The position numbers and the translations under genes were made by a program. Below are positions 34,649 through 44,602 of a DNA stretch of 64,000 bases, one piece after another. The stretch comes from MFD09286-c1 sp963701015 (GTDB lineage Bacteria > Bacteroidota > Bacteroidia > Bacteroidales > DTGW01): the NCBI GenBank assembly GCA_963701015.1, contig OY969556.1:868001-932000 (forward strand), written 5' to 3'. Under the pieces are notes generated by a model that was given only the letters and a program-made list of their open reading frames with translations, made no database searches and had not been told where the DNA came from. How positions within the stretch are numbered: position 1 is the first letter of the stretch; every line of letters begins with the position of its first letter.

Positions 34649-37600
34649 ATGAAATATATAAACTTAAAATATTTACTTTTATTTATAATTTTTCATTTTT
34701 TTGTTGTCAAGTCATTTTGTTTAAAATCAAATTTTACTTATGTTAAACACAATAAATGTGCGCCTACTGTTGTTGAATTTAAAAATAATTCAGATAAGGG
34801 TACCGGATATATTTATAAATGGAATTTTGGTCTGGGAGCTACAACAATTGCAAATGACAATTCAAATAAAGAGCAAATATATTCTATTCCCGGTTCCTAC
34901 ATTGTGACTTTATTTGTTAATAACGGAATTGATTCAGCAAGTTTCAGCGATACAATTATTATTTCAAAAGCTCCAATTGCTAATTTTTCAGCTTCGCCTT
35001 TGCAAGGTTGCAAACCACTTACGGTTAATTTTAATAGCACTTCTATTGTTGGTAGTTCACCAATAACAAATACTTCGTGGGATTTTAGAAATGGAATAAT
35101 TTTATCTGGTACATCTACAAGTTATTCTTATCAGGACACCGGGAAATATAGTCTATTACTTAATGTTATTGATGCAAATGGTTGTTCAAATAGTATTGAA
35201 TCAGATAGTTTTATTAATGTTGTAAGCAAACCTGTTGCTGATTTTAAAGCTGATAATACTTTTGCCTGTAACCCACCTTTAAATGTTTCATTTTATAATT
35301 TATCAAAAGGGAACACCAATTTATCATATAAATGGGATTTTGGTAATGGTGATACTACTTCCTTAATTAGCAATTCAACTGTATATAGTGCAAACGGACA
35401 TTATGATGTTAAATTAAAGGTTACAGATAAATTGGGATGCAATGATTCAATTATGAAATTTTCTTATATAAATATTGGTCATATTACAGATACAATATAT
35501 ATCGAAAATAGTAATCAAGTTAAAGTTACTAAACCAAATTTATGTGCCGGAACTTATAAATTTATTTTCCCAATTTATGGATTATCTTATTATTCTTGGA
35601 CAGTATTTGATAATAATATAATTACAACTTTTACTGGTCAGGATACAATTGTTTATGATGTAAAGGATTCCGGAAGTTTAATTGTAAAATTATTTTATGG
35701 TTCTAGTTATTGCATAGACAGTACCACTTTATTTTTAAGAAAAAGCTATATAAAAGCTGATTTTTCAATAGATACAAATTCATTTTGTGCATTACCTCAA
35801 AAAATTAAATTTCACAATCTATCAAATAACTCACAATATTCAAATTGGTATATTAACAATAAAAAATTTTCAAATTATAATGGTGATACGGCATATATAA
35901 TTACTAAATCCGATATTCCAAAATTGTCATTTCAACAGTTATATAATCATCAATATAATACAATTAGTTTGCCTTTTTCATTGGTTGATAGTAGTTTAAA
36001 TGGCTGTACCAGTTCAATTACAAAGAATGTAAATATTTTATTACCTGTTGCCAGATTTATGCCTGATAAAGTTTCTGGATGTATTCCATTATCGGTAAAC
36101 TTTTCCGATAGTAGTAGCTCTGCATTTAATATTAATGAATATATTTATAAAATTGGATATGATTCCATTAAATCGGTGAATAAACAAGTTTTATCTTATA
36201 CATTTGTTAATCCGGGAATATATAATGTTTCAGAGATTATAAAAAGTGGAAATTGTTATGATACCTCAGAAATTTTGGCTATTAAGGTTGGTAAAAAGCT
36301 AATTCCTGATTTTAACATAACTCCATCACAAGTTTGCAATGGAGGCGACATTCATATAACAGGAATATCAGATAATAATTCTGATATAGAATCATGGAAA
36401 TTTACTTCAACGAATGTTTTTAATTTGAATTTTGATACAATTCCAGATACAATATTTTCAGTTTATACAGATACTACTGGATATAAAAATATTAACCTTC
36501 AAATTGACTATAATGGTTGTATTTCCGATACTACAAAAGATTCAGTTCTAAGAATTACTGGACCAGTTGGAAATTTCACCGATACTTTTTCATGCGACAG
36601 TCCATTGGTTTATCATTTTAAATCGAATATAACTTCAGCCAGCTCTCAAATTTGGAATATTGATACCAATACATATAATAATATTAATCCATTAAGGTTT
36701 GTTTTTCCAAAAAGCGGAAATTATATTGTTAAATTAAATGCCAGCGATTCCATCTCAAATTGTTTATTAACTAAAACTGAGCTAATAAAAGTTCGTCAGA
36801 TTAAATCCGATTTTTCACTTGATAATTCTATATCATGTGTTGGAGATGTTTCTAAATTGAATAGTTCAACTTCTGTTGACTATATTAACTCTTGTTATAA
36901 TGAAGGTTTTTTATGGAATTTTGGTGATAATTCACCTCCCCGGAGAACTTATCAAGCAAAATATAACCATGTATATTCTAAAAAAGGTACTTATGTTATA
37001 ACACTTATTGCTACTGCTGATAATGGATGTGCAGATACAATAAATAAGAATATTTATGTATTTAAACCTGAAGTAAGTTTTATATCTGATGTTGATAAGG
37101 GTTGCGGCCATTCAGTCAATGTTAAATTTACTTATACATCAACCGATTCAACTATTAAAAACTGGGACTGGTATTTTGGGGATAATTCATATAGTTTAAA
37201 TACAAAAACAATTTTACATGACTTTAAAAGTAATGTGCCAATTACATATAATGTGGTTTTGACAGGTTATGATGCAAATAATTGTAAAAGTGTTGCCAAT
37301 GAAAAAATTAGCATTATAATTATGGATCCTCCATATTTTCAGGCCGATGATAATACAATATGTACCGGGCAAACTATTTCTTTTAAACCCTATGATAATA
37401 ATCTGGATAGTTTGGTATGGTATTTTGGTGAAAGTAATTTATCATATGTCAATAATTATCATACATATAACAATATTGGCAAATTTGGTGTTATACTTGT
37501 TGCTTCGGAATTTGGATGTAGAGATTCTTTTTCAAGACCATACTATATAAGTGTTGAAAAGGCTGATGCTAGCTTTACTGTAAGTGATAGTATTTTAAAC

Positions 37601-39061
37601 TGTTATCCAGATACACTTTCTTTTGTTCATAATAATGAATTAAATGGAAGTACCAATGTTAATTGCGTTTGGACATTTAATTCAAATATTTTGGCAAATA
37701 ACTCCAATAGTGTAAGCTATATTTTTGGCTGGCCTGGCAATTATAAGGTTCAATTGACAACTAATTCATTAAATAATTGCAAAGCCAGCTCTTCAAAAAA
37801 TATAATTATTTCGGGTCCAACTGCATCATTTCAATTTAGCCCCAAAAATATTTGTTATAATGGGATTGTATATTTTCAAATAGATTCTTTAAATGATGTA
37901 AAAAGTTGGAAAATGATTTTTGGAGATGGAGATTCTTCCTCTCCAAATTTAACTTCGTTATCACATCAATATACTTCAAAAGGTGAAATTTTACCTGCAA
38001 TTTATTTGACCAATGATAATTGCAAAGTTTCACTTTCAAAAGACACTTTATTTATATCCAGGGTCACAGCTAACTTTTTAACCCTGAATAATAGCTTAAA
38101 TATATGTTATGGTAATGATGCCAGTTTTATTAATTATTCTACTTATTCAAATTTTTATAATTGGAAAATTGATAATAGCTCCGTTTCATCTGATTTTAAT
38201 TTAAATAATTATACTTTTTCTGAAATTGGTAATTATAATATTGTTCTTATTGCAACAGATATTTATAATTGTTCCGATTCTATAATTAAAAAGATTTCAG
38301 TTGTGCCAGTTCCTACCTTTTCTATTTTAGGAGATTCTATTATGTGTAAAGGAACAGATTCTGTTAAGTTATCGGTAAATAATAATAGTGGTTGGAAAAT
38401 AAATTGGTCACCAGGTACAGGCTTGAGTGCTACAAATTCATTCATAATTTATGCCAGTCCTTCCAGTTCAATTACCTATACAGCTAAAGTAACTGATCAA
38501 AATGGTTGTTCAACTACACATGATAAAACAATTTTAATAAATCAACCATTTAATCTAAGCCGAAGTCCAATTGGCGATACTTCAATATATATTGGAGAAA
38601 AAATACAGTTAATTGTCACTGCCGATTCAAGTGAGGTTAATTATTCATGGTCTCCTCATTATAATATATCCTGTGTTAACTGTAATAATCCTTATGTGTT
38701 TCCAACAAATTCTGTAACATATAAAGTTGAAGTTAAAGATAATTGCTATGATTTTATCGAAGATTTTAATATTAAAGTTATAATTGATTTTTATTTGGAG
38801 GCACCATCAGCATTTACTCCAAACGAAGATTCTAACAACGATACGTATAAATTTGAAGAAAAGGACATAAAGAGTTTCGAACTTAAAATTTTTAATCGCT
38901 GGGGAGAAGTTGTTTTTTCAACCAATGATGTGAATCAGGGTTGGGACGGAAAAGTGAATGGCTATCCTCAAAACATTGATACTTATACCTATTTTGTTAA
39001 AGCCGAAACAATTTATGGATATATGTTTGAGAAAAAAGGAAGTTTTCTTCTATTAAAATGA
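34649..39061 (+). CDS. Giant PKD-repeat adhesin with T9SS type B sorting domain
   Basis: A 1470-aa secreted protein. After a signal (to about VVKSFCLKSN) come roughly a dozen PKD-like Ig domains, each with a WDFGNGDTT-type or WYFGDN-type strand and a late Y-x-x-x-G-x-Y core, mixed with Cys pairs that may form disulfides. It ends with SAFTPNEDSNNDTYKF, then ELKIFNRWGEVVFS and GWDGKVNGYPQNIDTYTYFV, a gliding-motility-associated (type B, CHU_C) C-terminus. Proteins of this kind are exported by the type IX system through a PorP/SprF partner, here the next gene 15 bp downstream. SprB-like adhesion or motility roles are likely. Confidence 0.95.
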   Translation: MKYINLKYLLLFIIFHFFVVKSFCLKSNFTYVKHNKCAPTVVEFKNNSDKGTGYIYKWNFGLGATTIANDNSNKEQIYSIPGSYIVTLFVNNGIDSASFSDTIIISKAPIANFSASPLQGCKPLTVNFNSTSIVGSSPITNTSWDFRNGIILSGTSTSYSYQDTGKYSLLLNVIDANGCSNSIESDSFINVVSKPVADFKADNTFACNPPLNVSFYNLSKGNTNLSYKWDFGNGDTTSLISNSTVYSANGHYDVKLKVTDKLGCNDSIMKFSYINIGHITDTIYIENSNQVKVTKPNLCAGTYKFIFPIYGLSYYSWTVFDNNIITTFTGQDTIVYDVKDSGSLIVKLFYGSSYCIDSTTLFLRKSYIKADFSIDTNSFCALPQKIKFHNLSNNSQYSNWYINNKKFSNYNGDTAYIITKSDIPKLSFQQLYNHQYNTISLPFSLVDSSLNGCTSSITKNVNILLPVARFMPDKVSGCIPLSVNFSDSSSSAFNINEYIYKIGYDSIKSVNKQVLSYTFVNPGIYNVSEIIKSGNCYDTSEILAIKVGKKLIPDFNITPSQVCNGGDIHITGISDNNSDIESWKFTSTNVFNLNFDTIPDTIFSVYTDTTGYKNINLQIDYNGCISDTTKDSVLRITGPVGNFTDTFSCDSPLVYHFKSNITSASSQIWNIDTNTYNNINPLRFVFPKSGNYIVKLNASDSISNCLLTKTELIKVRQIKSDFSLDNSISCVGDVSKLNSSTSVDYINSCYNEGFLWNFGDNSPPRRTYQAKYNHVYSKKGTYVITLIATADNGCADTINKNIYVFKPEVSFISDVDKGCGHSVNVKFTYTSTDSTIKNWDWYFGDNSYSLNTKTILHDFKSNVPITYNVVLTGYDANNCKSVANEKISIIIMDPPYFQADDNTICTGQTISFKPYDNNLDSLVWYFGESNLSYVNNYHTYNNIGKFGVILVASEFGCRDSFSRPYYISVEKADASFTVSDSILNCYPDTLSFVHNNELNGSTNVNCVWTFNSNILANNSNSVSYIFGWPGNYKVQLTTNSLNNCKASSSKNIIISGPTASFQFSPKNICYNGIVYFQIDSLNDVKSWKMIFGDGDSSSPNLTSLSHQYTSKGEILPAIYLTNDNCKVSLSKDTLFISRVTANFLTLNNSLNICYGNDASFINYSTYSNFYNWKIDNSSVSSDFNLNNYTFSEIGNYNIVLIATDIYNCSDSIIKKISVVPVPTFSILGDSIMCKGTDSVKLSVNNNSGWKINWSPGTGLSATNSFIIYASPSSSITYTAKVTDQNGCSTTHDKTILINQPFNLSRSPIGDTSIYIGEKIQLIVTADSSEVNYSWSPHYNISCVNCNNPYVFPTNSVTYKVEVKDNCYDFIEDFNIKVIIDFYLEAPSAFTPNEDSNNDTYKFEEKDIKSFELKIFNRWGEVVFSTNDVNQGWDGKVNGYPQNIDTYTYFVKAETIYGYMFEKKGSFLLLK

Positions 39062-39076
39062 TTTTTATATATAAAT

Positions 39077-40132
39077 ATGCGCATAAGTCTTGTAAATACT
39101 ATTATTGAATTTAAAATTAATCACATTAAATTATTTATTTTAATTGGGTTACTTATACAATTGAATAATTTAAATGCGCAAGAAATTCATTTCTCACAAT
39201 TTTATTCAACTCCAATTATTACTAATCCTGCAAATACAGGAACTTCAGATAATGATTTTAGGATTGCAAATAATTATAGAAACCAATGGGCTAGTATTGG
39301 TGTGCCTTTTAATACATTATATGTTTCGTTAGATAAAAAACTATCAATTTCAAATCAAATGTTTGGCATTGGTGGTTTTGTAATTCACGATCAATCGTCA
39401 GTATACAACTTATCTGCCAATGAATTTTTATTTTCACTAAGTTATTCGAAATTTATAAATAATCAGCAATTTGTCGTGGGACTTCAACCAGGTTTTGTTT
39501 TTAAATCATATAATTCTAACGGGCTTACTTTTGGAACGCAGTTCGACCAGGTAGCTCAAATATTTAATACCAATTTGCCGAGTTTAGAAAATAACCTAAC
39601 TGGTAGTACTCAATATTTTGATATGAACGTAGGCGCATTATGGCGAGCATTTATAAAAAATATTATGCCAACTGTTGGATTTTCCGTAAGTCATATAATC
39701 AGGCCTATTGAAACATTTTCAACGGCTTCAAACGGAACCAGATTGCCAATGAAACTTACATTTAATAGCCAGGTTTATATACCTATTACAAGTAAAGTTG
39801 ATTTAACTCCTTCAATGCTTTATGGAAATACTCCTGGCGCAAACGAATTGTTACTTGGTGCAATTGAAGGTTATTCGTTTAATAATTTTTCCATACCTGT
39901 AAAAAAAGTTTATGCGGTCAATATGTTTAGGTTAAATCCAATGCGCGATATTGATGCGTTTATTTTAGGTGGTGGGGTCAAATTTGATAAATTTGATATT
40001 GGTATAACCTATGATATAAATATTTCACCTTTAAATAATGTGTCAAATTTTAACGGGGCATTTGAAATTTCTTTAATTTATACTGGAAATGGTCACCCAA
40101 AGCTTGTTAGTGAACCTTGTATTATATATTAA
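39077..40132 (+). CDS. PorP/SprF-family type IX secretion protein (1)
   Basis: A 351-aa outer-membrane barrel with signal ending NLNAQ. The mature N-terminus QEIHFSQFYSTPIITNPANT, then DNDFRIANNYRNQWASIG, is the PorP/SprF signature, and the body consists of about 14 strands. These proteins bind type B-sorted adhesins and hand them to the gliding machinery. The gene is 15 bp behind its probable client adhesin and 7 bp before the PorE-like gene, so this is a secretion operon. Confidence 0.95.
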   Translation: MRISLVNTIIEFKINHIKLFILIGLLIQLNNLNAQEIHFSQFYSTPIITNPANTGTSDNDFRIANNYRNQWASIGVPFNTLYVSLDKKLSISNQMFGIGGFVIHDQSSVYNLSANEFLFSLSYSKFINNQQFVVGLQPGFVFKSYNSNGLTFGTQFDQVAQIFNTNLPSLENNLTGSTQYFDMNVGALWRAFIKNIMPTVGFSVSHIIRPIETFSTASNGTRLPMKLTFNSQVYIPITSKVDLTPSMLYGNTPGANELLLGAIEGYSFNNFSIPVKKVYAVNMFRLNPMRDIDAFILGGGVKFDKFDIGITYDINISPLNNVSNFNGAFEISLIYTGNGHPKLVSEPCIIY

Positions 40133-40139
40133 TAATTAA

Positions 40140-42251
40140 ATGATTATAAATATTTTAAAATATAGAATATTCAAGTTAAATAATAAAAGAATTATTTTTT
40201 TATTATTGATTATTTTATCTATTACAACTAATATTATTGCTAAAGATTTAAAAAAGGATTCTATTAATAATTTAGCTGAAAAACTTAAAAGAAAAGCTAA
40301 AAAATACGACAGAAATAAGGAGATATATAATGCAATAGACTTTTATAAACAATACTTGCATTATAAAAGTAAGGACATTAAATTAACTTATCGTTTGGCA
40401 AATTTATGTTTTGAAACTCGCGATTATTCTATTGCAAATCAATATTATGATTCAGTTATTAATATTAATCCTAAAAAATTTCCGCTATCCTTTTATTTTA
40501 AAGGAATTGTTTGTATGAATCTTGGGAAATATGATAATGCAATTGAATCATTTACCAAATTCAGAAAACAATACAAGAAAAACGATAAAAATAACTACAG
40601 AAGACTTTCGGCTTTATATATTGAAAATGCTGAATGGGCAAAACTACATCAGGATATTGATGGAAATATCACAATTAATCGTTTGGGGAATAATATAAAC
40701 CATCCAGATATTGATTTTTCTCCATTTCCTGTTGACGACCAAACTATAATTTATGGAGCATTATATTCTGATTCTTCTAAACATATTAGTCCTGTAAGGC
40801 AGATATTTAAGGCAATTAAAATCAACGGTCATTGGAAATCAAAGGGTTTAATAGAAGGGGAAATTAATAACCCTGAATTTAATACCGGGAATGCAGTAAT
40901 TTCTGAAGATGGTCAGCGAATGTATTTTACTAGGTCGCGAAAAAATTGGCAAAATGTTGATATAAGCGAAATTTTTGTTAGCAAATTTGATAGTGATAGA
41001 TGGATGACTCCAGAAAAATTGCCATATCCTATAAATGATGAAAATTATACATCAACTCAACCTGCAATTGGTAAAAACCTTAAAACCGAGGATGATGTTA
41101 TTTATTTTGTTTCAAACAGGCCAAAAGGTAAAGGCGGATTAGATATTTGGTATACTGAATATAACCACAGAACAAATACATATAAGAAACCTCACGATTT
41201 AGATAAAAATATAAATTCAATTGGTGATGAATGTTGCCCATTTTATGATATCTCAACCCGTACATTATATTTTAGTTCTAATGGAAGAAACGGTTTAGGA
41301 GGCTTCGATATATATAAAGTTACTGGTTCAACAAAAAAATGGATTGAAACATCACCATTGCCAATACCAATAAATTCATCGTATGACGATTATTATTTTT
41401 CAATACTAAGTAATAATAAAGAAGGTTATTTTACTTCCAACCGTCCTGGATCGCTTAATACCGGAAAAGGGAGTTGCTGTGATGATATATATTCATATAG
41501 ATATAATGAGTGTGCAAGAATTCATTCATGGGGTATTGTCAGAAATTCTGTGAATTATGATTTTTACAATCATTTAAATGAAAAATATCATATAAAATTG
41601 GTATATCCTGAAAATAATATTGTTTTGCCTGATGTACCAGTTGAACTTTATTTAGAGGGAAATAATGATGATGATGAAATATTTATTTCAAAAACAAGAA
41701 CCAATAAATTTGGAAATTATAGTTTTGAACTTGAAAGGAACAAACATTATAAAGTTTTGGTAAAAAATTATGGATATTTTGAAAAAAAGGTTCCAGTAAA
41801 TACAATTGGAAGAGATTGCTCTGATACTGTTGCTATTGGGACAACTTTAATTAGTTATTTACCAAAAGCCGATGTTAGGGTAAATATATATTATGACTAT
41901 GATAAATGGAAGCTATCAGATTCAGCGAAACAAACTATTGATACTACTTTAATGCCTTTGTTCGATTTATTTCCAAATGCAATAATTGAAATCGGATCAC
42001 ATACAGATAGCACAGGAACTGATTTATACAACATTATTCTTTCTCAAAAAAGATCGGAAAGTGTTGTGAATTATCTTATTTCAAAAGGCATTCCAAGCGA
42101 AAGATTAGTTGCTAAAGGATATGGCATGCGATTTCCAATAGCTCCGAATACCAAACCCGACGGCTCTGACGATCCTGCAGGAAGACAATTAAACAGAAGA
42201 ACTGAGATTAAAATTGTAGGAGAAATTAATAACTTTAATATTGATGAATGA
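40140..42251 (+). CDS. PorE-like protein (TPR, beta-propeller, CpcReg, OmpA)
   Basis: A 703-aa protein with a signal or N-terminal anchor (HIIA-type hydrophobic stretch about 17-37). Domains in order: TPR helices (about 45-160), WD40-like PD40 blades (about 180-460, with repeats such as VISEDGQRMYFTRSR, YFVSNRPKGKGGLDIWYTE, LYFSSNGRNGLGGFDIYKV, YFTSNRPGS), a carboxypeptidase-regulatory-like domain (about 495-570) and a C-terminal OmpA domain (IEIGSHTDSTGTDLYNIILS ... NRRTEIKI). This is the PorE domain order. PorE links the type IX machinery to peptidoglycan. It sits directly behind a PorP/SprF gene. Confidence 0.93.
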   Translation: MIINILKYRIFKLNNKRIIFLLLIILSITTNIIAKDLKKDSINNLAEKLKRKAKKYDRNKEIYNAIDFYKQYLHYKSKDIKLTYRLANLCFETRDYSIANQYYDSVININPKKFPLSFYFKGIVCMNLGKYDNAIESFTKFRKQYKKNDKNNYRRLSALYIENAEWAKLHQDIDGNITINRLGNNINHPDIDFSPFPVDDQTIIYGALYSDSSKHISPVRQIFKAIKINGHWKSKGLIEGEINNPEFNTGNAVISEDGQRMYFTRSRKNWQNVDISEIFVSKFDSDRWMTPEKLPYPINDENYTSTQPAIGKNLKTEDDVIYFVSNRPKGKGGLDIWYTEYNHRTNTYKKPHDLDKNINSIGDECCPFYDISTRTLYFSSNGRNGLGGFDIYKVTGSTKKWIETSPLPIPINSSYDDYYFSILSNNKEGYFTSNRPGSLNTGKGSCCDDIYSYRYNECARIHSWGIVRNSVNYDFYNHLNEKYHIKLVYPENNIVLPDVPVELYLEGNNDDDEIFISKTRTNKFGNYSFELERNKHYKVLVKNYGYFEKKVPVNTIGRDCSDTVAIGTTLISYLPKADVRVNIYYDYDKWKLSDSAKQTIDTTLMPLFDLFPNAIIEIGSHTDSTGTDLYNIILSQKRSESVVNYLISKGIPSERLVAKGYGMRFPIAPNTKPDGSDDPAGRQLNRRTEIKIVGEINNFNIDE

Positions 42252-42282
42252 TTTATTTATTAATCATTAAAACAATAAAAAT

Positions 42283-43131
42283 ATGAATCAAAAAAAACTT
42301 TCACTAACAATATTTTTGCTTTTTATATTATTTAATTCAATATATTGCCAACTTCCAGACGGAGTTTCATGTACCAATTCATTTCTGAAAATAATTTTAA
42401 ATAATTTTAATGATGAAAATAAATTGAATTTTCAGCCAGGAACAATTGATACATCGGTGAATCTATCTATTCGTGTATATATAGTATTGAATAGTAAAGG
42501 ATTTTCGACAGTTACAGCAAATGATATCAGCAATGGTATTAAATTAACCAATTTATATTTCAATAATATCGGCATTAATTTCTTTGTTGATTCTATTGTT
42601 TATATTGATGATTACAATTACTCAAATATTACCTATAATAATGAAAGAACTGAACTTTTAACAAAATATTCAATTCCAAATGAAATAAACCTTTATTTGG
42701 TGGATAGTATAAAATTTGGCAATTCTAAAAGTTTTGGATTTACTTATTTTCCTGATGTTACAGATAGTAATTATATTTTTATTTGTAAAGATTATTTTAG
42801 TGGAAATTCTTTGTCAACTATGTTAGGTCATTTTATGGGCTTGCTTTCTACCCATGAGACATTGAACGGATATGAATTGGTGAATGAAAAAAATTGTGCT
42901 ATTGCAGGCGATTTAATTTGTGACACTTATGCTGATCCCAATTTATTTAATCTAGTTGTGGATACCTGCCAGTATATTGGAAATGCAAAAGATTTCAACG
43001 GAGCATATTTAATACCTTCTATAGCAAATATTATGTCAAATACAATGGATCATTGTAAATGTACTTTTTCTACACTTCAATACCGACGTATGTATTATTA
43101 TTATCAAAAATACAGGCAATATTTGCATTAA
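42283..43131 (+). CDS. Pappalysin-like (M43) protein with destroyed zinc site
   Basis: A 282-aa exported protein (signal to about FNSIYCQ). The fold markers of M43 pappalysin-type peptidases are present: RVYIVLNSKG, INLYLVDSI, GDLICDTYADPNL and the Met-turn-like NIMSNTMDHCKCTFSTLQYR. But the zinc motif region reads TMLGHFMGLLSTHET. Compared with HExGHxxGLxHT, the first His and catalytic Glu are replaced by T-M, and the third ligand His by Ser. Only one ligand (the second His) remains, so it cannot be an active protease of this type. It has no T9SS sorting domain and is the last gene of the secretion operon, hinting at a binding or inhibitor-like role. Confidence 0.78.
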   Translation: MNQKKLSLTIFLLFILFNSIYCQLPDGVSCTNSFLKIILNNFNDENKLNFQPGTIDTSVNLSIRVYIVLNSKGFSTVTANDISNGIKLTNLYFNNIGINFFVDSIVYIDDYNYSNITYNNERTELLTKYSIPNEINLYLVDSIKFGNSKSFGFTYFPDVTDSNYIFICKDYFSGNSLSTMLGHFMGLLSTHETLNGYELVNEKNCAIAGDLICDTYADPNLFNLVVDTCQYIGNAKDFNGAYLIPSIANIMSNTMDHCKCTFSTLQYRRMYYYYQKYRQYLH

Positions 43132-43134
43132 TGA

Positions 43135-44592
43135 TTACCGAATTAAAAACACAAAACCTTTTTTTAATAATTTAAAATCCGGATTTGAAATGACATACCA
43201 ATAAGTTCCTGTTTCAACTGAACGACCATTTATATCTAAACCATTCCATAAATTTGTTTCATTATATGATTCAGCTTTAAATACCAGATATCCGTTTTTG
43301 TCAAATATTTTTATGCTGGTGCCAACAGGCAAACCAATAATTCTGAAGTTATCATTATAACCATCGCTATTAGGAGTAATAACATTAGGAACTTTTATAT
43401 TAACTTCAATTTTAAATCTTTCGAAATGTTTACAATTAAACGAATCAATAAGCATAATGGAATAGGTAGTTGTAAATTGCGGTGATGCAAGTGGCGTTTG
43501 ACAATCAATACAGCTTAGCCAATTGCTAGGAGTCCATTTACCAGTTACATTTCCAACTTTAGGAACTAATAATATAGGAGTTCCTGAATATATTGAATCA
43601 AGTACTAAAATACTATTGCTTGGATATAAACTATCGCAATTAACTATAATATTGAATATTTCATGATATGTACAACCGTATTTATCTTTAATTGTAACTG
43701 TATAATTATTATGAAAGGCTGTTAAAATTGGATTTTGAATACTATATGAAGAAAGATCTTCATGTGGTTCCCAATCAAAACTTATTCCATCAGAAGCTTC
43801 TAAAACAACATTTCGAAAATAATGATAATAAAAAGTCTCGTTTACATCATCTGGATGAATACTATCACAATTGAGTAATTTAACCAATCGTACAGAATCA
43901 ACAAGCATTTCTCCTTTATATTTACCATAACTTATAAGAGTATCTTTACCTTTTGTAACTTTTAATTTAATATAACTATAATTATCATTTAAATTTTCAA
44001 AAATGGTATCATAATTTAATTTTCCATCGCTATATTTAGTATGCAAAATTGCTAGAAGAACTTCATTAACACAAGAGTCATTACCAGCCCATATTTCCAA
44101 ACTAAGTTGTTCGTGTTTTAAATAGTAAATATTACCAGTATCATCTATTGAATCCGTTTTATACCATGGGCTATATAATATGGCACTGAATTTATAATTG
44201 TAATATTTTAATATACGAGTTCTTAAATTTTGTATTATATAATCGAATGCATAATTACTATCTCCTTTTGCAATAGGTCTGGATGTTAAAGCAATAGTTG
44301 AATAAATCCACGAACTATCCATAGAACCATCATTCCAGGATGTTGGATGGCTAATAGTGTCGCACAACTTCCAACCAATAGGAAAATTTGGTCCAAAAAA
44401 TTCCCCTGAATCGCGCAACTCATTAAAACTTAAATGTGTATGTGAAATATAATAGGAGCTATCAGATATAAAGCGGCCATTATAAATTATATTTTGTTGC
44501 GCGTTCAAATAATTATAAGGAATATTGAATATAAAAATTGTAATAATAATATTTTTGAGAAAATATTTAATATAAAATTGTTTATAAAACAT
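43135..44592 (-). CDS. T9SS type B surface protein, paralogue 1
   Basis: A 485-aa exported protein. The N-terminal part (about 30-220) is a beta-sandwich-like domain with an S-W-I-x-x-x-I-A-L-T-S-R-P-I-A-K-G block. A PKD/SprB-like repeat follows (KDKYGCTYHEIFNIIVNCDS), then WLSCIDCQTPLASPQFTTTY and the gliding-motility type B C-terminus (VPNVITPNSDGYNDNF, IKIFDKNGYLVFKA, GTYWYVIS). The next gene upstream (44603-46201) is a close paralogue across the last 250 residues. Both follow a PorP/SprF gene in one operon, which is the probable outer-membrane partner. Confidence 0.92.
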   Translation of the reverse strand: MFYKQFYIKYFLKNIIITIFIFNIPYNYLNAQQNIIYNGRFISDSSYYISHTHLSFNELRDSGEFFGPNFPIGWKLCDTISHPTSWNDGSMDSSWIYSTIALTSRPIAKGDSNYAFDYIIQNLRTRILKYYNYKFSAILYSPWYKTDSIDDTGNIYYLKHEQLSLEIWAGNDSCVNEVLLAILHTKYSDGKLNYDTIFENLNDNYSYIKLKVTKGKDTLISYGKYKGEMLVDSVRLVKLLNCDSIHPDDVNETFYYHYFRNVVLEASDGISFDWEPHEDLSSYSIQNPILTAFHNNYTVTIKDKYGCTYHEIFNIIVNCDSLYPSNSILVLDSIYSGTPILLVPKVGNVTGKWTPSNWLSCIDCQTPLASPQFTTTYSIMLIDSFNCKHFERFKIEVNIKVPNVITPNSDGYNDNFRIIGLPVGTSIKIFDKNGYLVFKAESYNETNLWNGLDINGRSVETGTYWYVISNPDFKLLKKGFVFLIR

Positions 44593-44602
44593 TATTTTAT
44601 AA

